Source: an uncultured Flavobacteriales bacterium (GTDB lineage Bacteria; Bacteroidota; Bacteroidia; Flavobacteriales; BACL11). From it: a stretch of DNA of 11,602 nucleotides. The translations under genes were made by a program, and so were the position numbers. The notes under the pieces were generated by a model. The model searched no databases and was not told the origin of the DNA. It saw only the letters and a list, made by a program, of their open reading frames with translations. Position 1 is the first letter of the stretch. Each line of letters begins with the position of its first letter. The stretch covers positions 1 to 11,602 of the forward strand of contig CAJXFN010000036.1 of assembly GCA_913052655.1 (NCBI GenBank). The letters are read 5' to 3'. This document shows, piece by piece, positions 4,984-11,602 of the stretch.

Positions 4984-7391
4984 TATATCTGTATATTACA
5001 TTGAATCGCATATGTTCTAGGCGACTGCATATCTGCTGGCCTTGTCATATATTCACGATTTAGTAAATTATTAATTATTAATGAAAATTTCACAAAATCA
5101 TTATACTGGTAAGATGTTCTTAAGTCAATTATAAAATCTCCATTAGTAAACTTATCTCTAGCTTCATTAATATCTGGAATAAATGTTCCTATTATTGGAT
5201 CTGTAAATGCTAAATCTATATTTTTCATAAAATCATTATACCTAAAACTGGTTCCAAGTGAATATTTTTTATAATTGATTTCAATATCACATTTTGCAAC
5301 ATGTTTATATCTATATTTTAATACACTTGTATCAGAGCTAGAGTTGTTATATGTTAGGTATTCAGTATTTGAGCCTATGAGTGTTCCTTCATTAGCAAGA
5401 AAATATGAGTTTTCATAATATACTACATTTGGTTCTAAGGATTTGGTATTCATATATGTATACCCAGCAAGTATATTTAGATTCAAATCCTTTGTAATTT
5501 TTCCAGTTCCGGTAAGCGAAAATTCTATTCCACTTACCCTTGTTTTGCCAACATTTACAGATTTGAATCCTACCCCTTCAACGATAAGATCATTCGTTAA
5601 AGGGTCTTGGGAATAATTTATAGTATCCCCCCAACTTCCAAAATTAAATTCCATCATATCGTCATATAGCATTATAAAAGCAGCAAAATCGAGAAAACCA
5701 ACCCAGTTACCAGATTTTAGACCTTGTTTAATTCCAATTTCTGAACTCCATCCAGTTTCAGGTTTTAGTTCAGGGTTTGCATATATTTCAATTCCTGAAT
5801 AGTTGGTAGAAATGAACATTTCAGCCATTGATGGGAATCGAAAACCTTGACCCCAAGAACTCCTTAAAAAAGTAGCTTTGGCTAATTGATAATTTGCTCC
5901 AGCCCTAAATACAGGTTTATCGCTAACATATCTATTAATTGAATCACCATTAATATGATATTTTTGTTCAGATCCTACTTTAAAGTATTCATATCTTCCT
6001 CCTAAGGACACATTTAATCTGCCAATTTTTTTATCTAATTGTGTGAATATTGCGTGATTTTGTCTGTAGTTATTTCCCTGAAACAGATTAGACCTTGCTA
6101 GAGTTAACTCGTTTGTAGTTCCACTGGTAAAAACTAAGTTTATATTTGGTAATTTTCTCTGCCATTTAATATCACTAAAAAATGTTTCTGATTCATTATC
6201 TTGGTTATTATCATCGCCATTTGTGCTATTGTCATTAATTACCTTTAAATATCTTGTTTTGAGGTCAAATGTATTATTTTCATTGACGTATTGGATGTGT
6301 GGGTCTATGTTATAGGTATCTCCGTTAGTTGTAGTAATCTCATTGTTTAGAGGAATATATGCTTGATCTAGACCATTCCATACAATTGCAGATCCAGTAC
6401 TTTGGTAAAGGAAATTTGCATTAAGTCCGTAAGTTAGTCCAGTGTAAATTTTTGAATAATATTTTGAATTTAAATTCCACCTAAATCTATCAGTAATTTC
6501 ACCCTGTCTATAACCTTCATCCTGAAAATAATTTCCTCCAATAGTTAAATCAAGATTGTCAATTTTTCTTGAGTGAGAAAATTCAGTCCCATAAAATCTT
6601 TGATTTCTATCACCCCACCAATTAAGTTCATCTCTCTTTGCGTTATCTGTAAATCCAAAATGTGTATTGATTTTAGTATATCCAACTGAAGGATGTTTTT
6701 CAATTTCAGTTAATTTAGGAAAGGAAGTTCTTATATTGATTACCCCGTTAAGCGCTGAAGATCCGTAAAGAGCAGAAGATGCTCCTTTTATTATCTCAAC
6801 TTGATTAATATTCTCTGTCGCAATTAATTTCCATTGTACTTGTCCAGCATCTCCTGAAATTAAGGGCATATCATCTACCATTACTAATACTCTACTTCCA
6901 GCTCCATAACTCCACCCACTACCTCCACGAATGTTTGCTTGACCATCAGTAATATTTACTCCAGGAACTTGGTCCATAGCTGTTTGTATATTAGTAGTAT
7001 TTTTATTTTCTATTAGACTAGGCTTAATCACCTCCATAGAAACTGTAATTTCTTCTATTTTTTGTTCAAACTTTCCAGCAGAAATTACAACTGTACTAAT
7101 TTGTTGGCTTTCGGGTTTCATTTTAATTAAAAAATCAGATTCTCCAATAAAATCAGTGGTATAAGTTTTGTATCCTATATATTTAAATGTGATTTGATTA
7201 TCGTCTTTAGAGGCTTTTAAATTAAATTTTCCATCAATATCGGTTGTTGTACCATTAGTATTGTTAATTATTACATTAACACCAATTAAAGGTTCTTTTG
7301 TATTATAATCAATTACAGTGCCTTTAATTGTTTGAGAATTAGAAATTATACAACAAAAAATAAATACAATAAATAAAACTTCTTTTTTCAT
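4983..7391 (-). CDS. TonB-dependent outer-membrane receptor, substrate unknown
   Basis: An 802-residue active-transport receptor. Residues 1-19 form a signal peptide (MKKE, then a hydrophobic stretch, then SNS before Gln20). Residues 21-92 are a carboxypeptidase-regulatory-like beta domain (GTVIDYNTKEPLIGVNV, later DIDGKFNL), the extension common in Bacteroidota receptors. A likely TonB-box-like stretch, STVVISAG, is at 99-106. The plug spans about 115-222, with VPGVNITDG, IRGG, VLVMVDDMPL and IIKGASSALYGSSALNGVINI. The remainder is the 22-strand beta barrel, with RVSGIEFSL (around 660) and INNLLNREYMTRP near the end. The last residue is Ile, not the more usual Phe. No SusD-like lipoprotein, siderophore or vitamin gene is next to it, so the ligand cannot be guessed. 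It is the promoter-proximal gene of the unit with kdsB. Confidence 0.93.
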   Translation of the reverse strand: MKKEVLFIVFIFCCIISNSQTIKGTVIDYNTKEPLIGVNVIINNTNGTTTDIDGKFNLKASKDDNQITFKYIGYKTYTTDFIGESDFLIKMKPESQQISTVVISAGKFEQKIEEITVSMEVIKPSLIENKNTTNIQTAMDQVPGVNITDGQANIRGGSGWSYGAGSRVLVMVDDMPLISGDAGQVQWKLIATENINQVEIIKGASSALYGSSALNGVINIRTSFPKLTEIEKHPSVGYTKINTHFGFTDNAKRDELNWWGDRNQRFYGTEFSHSRKIDNLDLTIGGNYFQDEGYRQGEITDRFRWNLNSKYYSKIYTGLTYGLNANFLYQSTGSAIVWNGLDQAYIPLNNEITTTNGDTYNIDPHIQYVNENNTFDLKTRYLKVINDNSTNGDDNNQDNESETFFSDIKWQRKLPNINLVFTSGTTNELTLARSNLFQGNNYRQNHAIFTQLDKKIGRLNVSLGGRYEYFKVGSEQKYHINGDSINRYVSDKPVFRAGANYQLAKATFLRSSWGQGFRFPSMAEMFISTNYSGIEIYANPELKPETGWSSEIGIKQGLKSGNWVGFLDFAAFIMLYDDMMEFNFGSWGDTINYSQDPLTNDLIVEGVGFKSVNVGKTRVSGIEFSLTGTGKITKDLNLNILAGYTYMNTKSLEPNVVYYENSYFLANEGTLIGSNTEYLTYNNSSSDTSVLKYRYKHVAKCDIEINYKKYSLGTSFRYNDFMKNIDLAFTDPIIGTFIPDINEARDKFTNGDFIIDLRTSYQYNDFVKFSLIINNLLNREYMTRPADMQSPRTYAIQCNIQI

Positions 7392-7408
7392 AAATTTATA
7401 TAATTATA

Positions 7409-7416
7409 CAAAAATA
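7409..7416 (-). promoter_or_regulatory. -7 promoter element for the TonB receptor-kdsB unit
   Basis: The minus strand reads TATTTTTG, an exact TAnnTTTG match, 17 bases before the receptor ATG at 7391. Initiation about five bases downstream gives a short leader of roughly 13 bases. No TTG is found at the -33 position. A 10-bp palindrome TTAATATTAA (7427-7436) occupies part of that area, but in such AT-rich DNA it may be chance. Confidence 0.5.
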
Positions 7417-7520
7417 ATAAATTTCATTAATATTAATTTATTTGACATGAGGATATTAAATCATTTTCAAATTAAATGAATTGATATAATTATTAGTAAT
7501 TTATTTAAAGTAGACCATAA

Positions 7521-7541
7521 ATAGTGTAAAAAACACACTAT
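7521..7541. repeat. Inverted repeat upstream of gdhA, possible operator
   Basis: A perfect 7-bp inverted repeat, ATAGTGT - AAAAAAC - ACACTAT, in the 243-bp region between the divergent TonB receptor and gdhA genes. It is about 32 bases upstream of the proposed gdhA -33 element and about 105 bases upstream of the receptor promoter. A protein-binding site is more plausible than a terminator, because no T-run follows on the plus strand and no gene ends here. No known regulator is recognised from the half-site. Confidence 0.4.
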
Positions 7542-7572
7542 CTATCTGAATAAAAAGAAAAATCTAAAAATG

Positions 7573-7600
7573 TTTGTTTTTAAAAAAAAATATACATTTG
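7573..7600 (+). promoter_or_regulatory. gdhA promoter (-33 TTTG and -7 TACATTTG)
   Basis: TTTG at 7573-7576 and TACATTTG at 7593-7600 resemble the Bacteroidota two-part promoter TTTG / TAnnTTTG. The 16-base spacer is a little shorter than usual. It contains a run of nine A bases, which could favour DNA bending. Transcription would start near 7605, giving a leader of about 30 bases. That leader is A/T rich and has no Shine-Dalgarno sequence, as expected in this phylum. Confidence 0.55.
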
Positions 7601-7634
7601 CTTAAATTTTCATTTCAAAATTAAAATATAAATA

Positions 7635-8972
7635 ATGGAAAAAAGAGTAATTGATTTTATGAATTTAGTTGCCGCTAAAAATGTAGGAGAAATAGAGTTC
7701 TTACAAGCGGTTGAAGAGGTTGCTGAAGTTATTATACCATTTATGCAAGAAAATCCAAAGTATAATAATAGAATGCTTCTAGAAAGAATGGTGGAGCCTG
7801 AGCGTGTAATAATTTTTAGAGTGCCTTGGTTGGATGATAATGGAGATACTCAAGTTAATAGAGGCTACAGAGTAGAGTTTAATTCCGCGATTGGCCCTTA
7901 TAAAGGAGGTTTAAGATTTCACCCTACTGTAAATTTATCAATTTTAAAGTTTTTAGGATTTGAGCAAGTATTTAAAAATTCATTGACTACACTTCCATTA
8001 GGCGGAGGAAAGGGAGGTTCTGATTTTAATCCAAAAGGCAAATCTGATAATGAAGTAATGAAATTTTGTCAATCTTTTATGACTGAACTGTCTAAGCATA
8101 TAGGACCAAATACAGATATTCCTGCAGGAGATATTGGAGTAGGTGGACGAGAGATTGGATATATGTTCGGTCAGTATAAAAGGATTAGAAATGAATTTAC
8201 TGGAGTGCTTACTGGAAAGGGAATTAATTGGGGGGGATCTTTAATTAGGCCTGAGGCAACAGGATATGGTAATGTATATTTTGCACAAAATATGTTAGAA
8301 TTAAAAGGCGATTCTTTTAAAGGTAAAACAGTTGCTATTTCAGGATCTGGAAATGTAGCACAATATGCTTGTGAGAAAGCTACTGAACTTGGAGCAAAAG
8401 TAGTAACTCTTTCCGATTCTTCTGGTTATGTCTATGATTCTGAAGGAGTTAGTTCTGATAAATTATCATTTATTATGGATTTAAAAAATGTAAAAAGGGG
8501 AAGGATTAAGGAATATGCTGACAAGTTTGGATGTGAATTTCATGAAGGAAAACGACCTTGGGAAGTTAAATGTGATATTGCATTACCTTGCGCGACTCAA
8601 AATGAATTGAATGAAGAAGAAGCAAAAACTTTAGTTTCAAATGGATGTATGTGTGTGTCTGAAGGAGCAAATATGCCATCTACTCCTGAAGCCATTGCGG
8701 TATTTCAAAATGCGAAGATTTTATTCGCTCCAGGTAAAGCGTCAAACGCTGGAGGAGTTGCAACATCAGGTTTAGAGATGAGTCAAAACTCACAAAGGCT
8801 TAATTGGACTAGAAAGGAAGTAGATCAAAGGTTGAAAAGTATTATGAAAGATATTCATGACTCTTGTATTAAATACGGTACAGATCAAGATTATGTTGAT
8901 TATGTGAAAGGAGCTAATATTGCAGGTTTTGTCAAGGTGGCTGACTCAATGCTAGATCAAGGTTTAGTATAA
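7635..8972 (+). CDS. gdhA: NADP-type glutamate dehydrogenase
   Basis: Catalyses reversible reductive amination of 2-oxoglutarate with ammonium to L-glutamate; in this hexameric family (about 450 residues; 445 here) the usual role is ammonium assimilation. Residues 1-200 form the substrate domain, with GPYKGGLRFHPTV (87-99, Lys90), FKNSLTTLPLGGGKGGSDF (113-131, catalytic Lys126) and DIPAGDIGVGGREIGYM (161-177, catalytic Asp166). The Rossmann domain follows, with AISGSGNVAQYA (234-245) and LSDSSGYV (259-266); the Ser-Asp-Ser after the second strand resembles E. coli GdhA and suggests NADP(H) over NAD(H). SEGANMPST is the conserved late motif. It has its own promoter and is followed after 17 bases by the CapA-like gene, with no terminator between, so read-through is likely. 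Confidence 0.97.
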   Translation: MEKRVIDFMNLVAAKNVGEIEFLQAVEEVAEVIIPFMQENPKYNNRMLLERMVEPERVIIFRVPWLDDNGDTQVNRGYRVEFNSAIGPYKGGLRFHPTVNLSILKFLGFEQVFKNSLTTLPLGGGKGGSDFNPKGKSDNEVMKFCQSFMTELSKHIGPNTDIPAGDIGVGGREIGYMFGQYKRIRNEFTGVLTGKGINWGGSLIRPEATGYGNVYFAQNMLELKGDSFKGKTVAISGSGNVAQYACEKATELGAKVVTLSDSSGYVYDSEGVSSDKLSFIMDLKNVKRGRIKEYADKFGCEFHEGKRPWEVKCDIALPCATQNELNEEEAKTLVSNGCMCVSEGANMPSTPEAIAVFQNAKILFAPGKASNAGGVATSGLEMSQNSQRLNWTRKEVDQRLKSIMKDIHDSCIKYGTDQDYVDYVKGANIAGFVKVADSMLDQGLV

Positions 8973-8989
8973 TTTTTTAGATTAGAATC

Positions 8990-10024
8990 ATGAAACGATT
9001 ACAAATAATTTTATTTTTTAGTATTCCTCTACTAATTTTTGGGCAATCAAATGAACAGACCTATAAATTTGTGGGAGTCGGGGATATGATGTTGGGAACT
9101 AACTATCCTTCTGAATCATATTTACCTCCAAAAGGGACTAATTTATTTGAGAATGTAAGTACTGTTCTTAAAAATGCAGATGTTGCTTTTGGCAATCTTG
9201 AGGGAACAGTATTGAATTCAGGAGGTACAGTAAAAAGATGTGGAGACCCTTCTCTATGTTACGCTTTTAGACAACCAGAGTATTTAGTAGATCAACTAGT
9301 AGATGCCGGGTTTGATATTTTATCATTAGCGAATAATCATGTGGGTGATTTTGGTTCTGTAGGAAGAGAAAATACAGTCAATGTGTTAAATGATAAAGGA
9401 TTTTGTTTTGCAGGCATTGAGTCAATTCCTTGGGACACTGTAACAATTAATGATCTTTTAATTGGATTTTGTGCTTTTGCTCCTAATCGTAAAACAATTT
9501 CAATATTAGATCAAAGTTATGCTAACCAATTAGTGAAGTATTTAGATTCTTTTTGTGACGTTGTATTAGTCAGTTTTCATGGGGGTGGAGAAGGGGCAGA
9601 CAGAAGAAATATTACTAGAAAAACAGAATATTGTTATGGAGAAAATAGAGGGAATCCATATAAATTTTCACATCAAGTAATAGATAATGGAGCAGACATT
9701 GTTTTTGGTCATGGACCTCATGTTACAAGAGCAATGGAAATATATAAAGATAGACTTATTTGTTACTCATTAGGTAATTTTTGTACTTATAAGAGATTCA
9801 GTTTGAAAGGAGTAAAAGGAATAGCGCCAATTATAGAAGTAAATGTTAACAAAGATGGAGAGTTTATTAGCGGAAATGTAGTTTCAATCAAACAAATTGG
9901 TTCAGGAATTCCTGTGATTGATAAGGATGAAAAAGTCTTAACTGAACTAAAAAATTTAATAGAAGCAGATTTCCCTGAAAATAAAATTATTTTTAATGGA
10001 TCATCTTTTACTAAAAAGAAGTAA
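8990..10024 (+). CDS. Secreted CapA/PgsA-like metallophosphatase-fold protein
   Basis: A 344-residue protein starting with a clear signal peptide (MKRLQ, a hydrophobic core, cleavage probably around Phe17-Gly-Gln19), so it should act outside the inner membrane. The mature part is the CapA family of the calcineurin-like phosphoesterase fold. GVGDMMLGT (29-37, Asp32), FGNLEGTV (67-74, Asn69, Glu71), SLANNHVGDFG (112-122, Asn116, His117), VSFHGG (194-199, His197) and FGHGPHVTR (239-247, His241, His244) are the expected metal-site motifs in order, and YSLGNF (259-264) is the family hallmark. Relatives take part in poly-gamma-glutamate capsule formation, but many are of unknown role. No capB or capC partner is visible. 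The position between gdhA and kbl on the same strand suggests co-transcription; a functional link with glutamate is speculation. Confidence 0.87.
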   Translation: MKRLQIILFFSIPLLIFGQSNEQTYKFVGVGDMMLGTNYPSESYLPPKGTNLFENVSTVLKNADVAFGNLEGTVLNSGGTVKRCGDPSLCYAFRQPEYLVDQLVDAGFDILSLANNHVGDFGSVGRENTVNVLNDKGFCFAGIESIPWDTVTINDLLIGFCAFAPNRKTISILDQSYANQLVKYLDSFCDVVLVSFHGGGEGADRRNITRKTEYCYGENRGNPYKFSHQVIDNGADIVFGHGPHVTRAMEIYKDRLICYSLGNFCTYKRFSLKGVKGIAPIIEVNVNKDGEFISGNVVSIKQIGSGIPVIDKDEKVLTELKNLIEADFPENKIIFNGSSFTKKK

Positions 10025-10060
10025 ATCATTTTATTAGATTAATTTTAGGAAACAAAAAAC

Positions 10061-11251
10061 ATGTACGGAAAATTACAATCTCAATTACAAGAAGAACTTT
10101 CAAGAATAAAAGCAGAGGGTTTATATAAGGATGAAAGAGTAATTGTTAACCCACAGGGTTCGCTGATTAAAGTGAGTACAGGGGAGGAAGTGTTAAATTT
10201 TTGCGCGAACAATTATTTAGGATTATCATCTCATCCAGAAGTTATTAAGGCTGCAAAAGATACTTTAGATACGAGAGGTTACGGCATGTCTTCTGTTCGT
10301 TTTATTTGTGGAACTCAAGATATTCACAAGAATTTAGAACATAAAATATCGAAATTTTTAGACACTGACGACACTATTCTTTATGCGGCTGCTTTTGATG
10401 CGAATGGAGGGGTTTTTGAACCTCTTTTTTCAAAAGAAGACGCTATTATTTCAGACGAATTGAACCACGCTTCAATTATTGATGGAGTTAGATTGTGCAA
10501 AGCTAAAAGATACCGATATAATAATAATGATATGCATAGTTTAGAAGAACAGTTGAAACTTTCTCAGAGACAAAGAAATAGAATAATTGTAACTGATGGT
10601 GTTTTTTCTATGGATGGCTATTTAGCACAGTTGGATAAAATTTGTGATTTAGCAGAAAAATACGATGCTTTAGTTATGGTTGATGATTCTCATGCTACTG
10701 GATTTATTGGTAAAACTGGTAGAGGAACTCATGAGCATTGTGGGGTTATTGGTAGAGTAGATATTATTACCTCTACTTTGGGAAAAGCTTTAGGTGGAGC
10801 GATGGGAGGATTTACTTCAGGGCGTAAAGAGATTATTGAAATGTTAAGACAGAGATCACGCCCTTATTTGTTTTCTAATTCATTAGCTCCGTCAATTGTA
10901 GGAGCTGCTACAAAGGTGATAGATTTACTCTCAGAAACAACAAATCTTAGAGACAAACTAGAGGAAAACACTAGTTATTTTAGAGAAAAAATGAATGAAG
11001 CAGGTTTTGATATTCCAAAAGGCATACACCCTATTGTCCCTGTAATGCTTTATGACGCAAATCTAGCGCAAAAAATGTCAAATAAACTATTAGATGAAGG
11101 AATTTATGTTATTGGATTTTTCTTTCCTGTAGTTCCTAGAGAAAAAGCTAGAATTAGAGTTCAAATTTCTGCATCTCATAGTAAGGCAGATTTGGATACC
11201 GCAATTCAATCGTTTATTAAGGTAGGAAAAAATCTTAATGTAATTAATTAA
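10061..11251 (+). CDS. kbl: Glycine C-acetyltransferase (2-amino-3-ketobutyrate CoA ligase)
   Basis: A PLP enzyme of the alpha-oxoamine synthase family that cleaves 2-amino-3-oxobutyrate with CoA to glycine and acetyl-CoA, the second step of threonine breakdown. At 396 residues it nearly equals E. coli Kbl. Motifs: NFCANNYLGLSSHPEV (46-61), DELNHASIIDG (132-142), VTDGVFSMDG (177-186), VMVDDSHATGF (205-215, Asp208 and His211 at the cofactor) and STLGKALGGAMGGF (238-251) with the Schiff-base Lys242. Related enzymes (BioF, HemA, serine palmitoyltransferase) share the fold, but the N-terminus and the RPYLFSNSL segment fit Kbl best. The partner threonine dehydrogenase gene is not in the window. 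It begins 36 bases after the CapA-like gene and may be in the gdhA transcript or have a weak promoter of its own. Confidence 0.94.
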   Translation: MYGKLQSQLQEELSRIKAEGLYKDERVIVNPQGSLIKVSTGEEVLNFCANNYLGLSSHPEVIKAAKDTLDTRGYGMSSVRFICGTQDIHKNLEHKISKFLDTDDTILYAAAFDANGGVFEPLFSKEDAIISDELNHASIIDGVRLCKAKRYRYNNNDMHSLEEQLKLSQRQRNRIIVTDGVFSMDGYLAQLDKICDLAEKYDALVMVDDSHATGFIGKTGRGTHEHCGVIGRVDIITSTLGKALGGAMGGFTSGRKEIIEMLRQRSRPYLFSNSLAPSIVGAATKVIDLLSETTNLRDKLEENTSYFREKMNEAGFDIPKGIHPIVPVMLYDANLAQKMSNKLLDEGIYVIGFFFPVVPREKARIRVQISASHSKADLDTAIQSFIKVGKNLNVIN

Positions 11252-11291
11252 GATAAATTGTCAATAAATGAGGCAGAGTAAAAAATAATTG

Positions 11292-11299
11292 TATTTTTG
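11292..11299 (+). promoter_or_regulatory. -7 promoter element for rplM
   Basis: TATTTTTG matches TAnnTTTG exactly, in the 80-bp gap between kbl and rplM. Initiation about five bases on would give a leader of about 28 bases. A TTG at 11258-11260 is 31 bases upstream, too far for a standard -33 element; AATG at 11267-11270 is at a suitable distance but a poor match. No terminator hairpin for kbl is seen in this gap. Confidence 0.55.
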
Positions 11300-11331
11300 C
11301 AAACCTTTTTAACTGGATAAAATTAAATATT

Positions 11332-11602
11332 GTGGATACATTAAGTTATAAAACATTATCAGCAAATAAAGAAACTGCCAACAAAATGTGGTTTGTAGTA
11401 GATGCTGAAAATCAAATTTTAGGAAGAATGTCTTCTAAAATCGCTAAAGTTTTAAGAGGAAAATATAAAACTAACTTCACTCCTCACGCAGATTGTGGAG
11501 ATTACGTTATCGTAATAAATGCAGATAAAGCGATTATGACAGGAAACAAAATGACAGATAGAGAAATCTTTTCTCATACAGGATATCCTGGAGGACAAAA
11601 GA
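11332..11602 (+). CDS. rplM: 50S ribosomal protein L13, 5' part (runs off right edge)
   Basis: The first 90 codons of L13 (uL13), an early-assembly protein of the large ribosomal subunit; family members in this phylum are about 150 residues. The translation starts MDTLSYKTLSANKETANK and continues with WFVVDAENQILGRMSSKIAK, VLRGKYKTNFTPHADCGDYV, INADKAIMTGNK and HTGYPGG, the standard L13 pattern. The GTG at 11332 is chosen because the MDTLSYKT N-terminus is typical of Bacteroidota L13 proteins; the first in-frame ATG, at 11386, would remove this conserved stretch. Homologues are usually followed by rpsI, rpsB and tsf, which would lie beyond the window. The gene has its own promoter element and no ribosome-binding sequence. 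Confidence 0.95.
   Translation, partial: MDTLSYKTLSANKETANKMWFVVDAENQILGRMSSKIAKVLRGKYKTNFTPHADCGDYVIVINADKAIMTGNKMTDREIFSHTGYPGGQK

Noticed and set aside
4983..7391. SusC-type polysaccharide uptake locus
   Set aside because: There is no SusD-like lipoprotein or glycoside hydrolase next to it, and the 802-residue length is shorter than the roughly 1000 residues usual for SusC proteins.
7427..7436. TTAATATTAA palindrome upstream of the TonB receptor promoter
   Set aside because: Only A and T bases, ten long, in very AT-rich intergenic DNA; chance occurrence is likely.
9787..10029. 80-residue open frame on the minus strand over the end of the CapA-like gene
   Set aside because: Antisense shadow of a well-supported gene; no family features.
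10040..10047. TAATTTTA as a separate kbl promoter
   Set aside because: It lacks the final G of TAnnTTTG and has no -33 element; in this AT-rich DNA a 7-of-8 match is weak, so read-through from gdhA is equally likely.
11252..11331. Ribosomal-protein leader or riboswitch before rplM
   Set aside because: The predicted leader is only about 28 bases and shows no stable stem; nothing supports a structured RNA.
1..11602. Novel defence, mobile or CRISPR system
   Set aside because: All large frames belong to recognised housekeeping or envelope families, no direct-repeat arrays or transposase motifs were seen, and base composition looks even across the window.

Overview
The window is AT-rich (roughly two-thirds A+T by eye) chromosomal DNA from a member of the Bacteroidota, most likely a flavobacterium-like lineage. 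The evidence is: exact TAnnTTTG promoter -7 elements just upstream of transcription units; A-rich leaders without Shine-Dalgarno sequences; a TonB-dependent receptor with an N-terminal carboxypeptidase-regulatory-like domain; a CCDC81-type HU protein fused to a SPOR domain; and an L13 protein starting MDTLSYKT. No phage, transposon, CRISPR or defence genes are visible, and gene density is high.

Layout. (1) Positions 1-1815, minus strand: a tatD-type nuclease and a type I asparaginase (ansA) share one base, and a tRNA-Ser begins right behind them and runs off the left edge. (2) 1853-2803, plus strand: a lone family-9 glycosyltransferase of the LPS heptosyltransferase type, diverging from tatD across 37 bp. 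(3) 2789-7391, minus strand: a tight four-gene unit in transcription order TonB-dependent receptor, kdsB, HU/SPOR membrane protein, acyl-CoA thioesterase. Its last gene converges on the glycosyltransferase with a 15-bp overlap that is itself part of a perfect palindrome. (4) 7392-7634: the only sizeable intergenic region (243 bp), a divergent promoter region with one clear inverted repeat. (5) 7635-11251, plus strand: gdhA, a secreted CapA-like protein and kbl, closely spaced. (6) 11332 to the right edge, plus strand: the 5' part of rplM (ribosomal protein L13) with its own promoter.

How the genes work together. kdsB (CMP-Kdo synthesis) and the GT9 protein point to lipopolysaccharide core assembly. 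The TonB receptor and the SPOR protein also act at the cell envelope. gdhA (ammonium assimilation), kbl (threonine/glycine interconversion) and ansA (asparagine hydrolysis) are amino-acid metabolism. Most genes are conserved housekeeping types and I do not see a clear undescribed system. The most useful leads are: a convergent palindrome that pairs two stop codons; a probably leaderless tatD transcript; a KdsB with an altered YFSR-type motif; the membrane-tethered HU/SPOR protein; an inverted repeat upstream of gdhA; and a CapA-like gene beside gdhA without other capsule genes.
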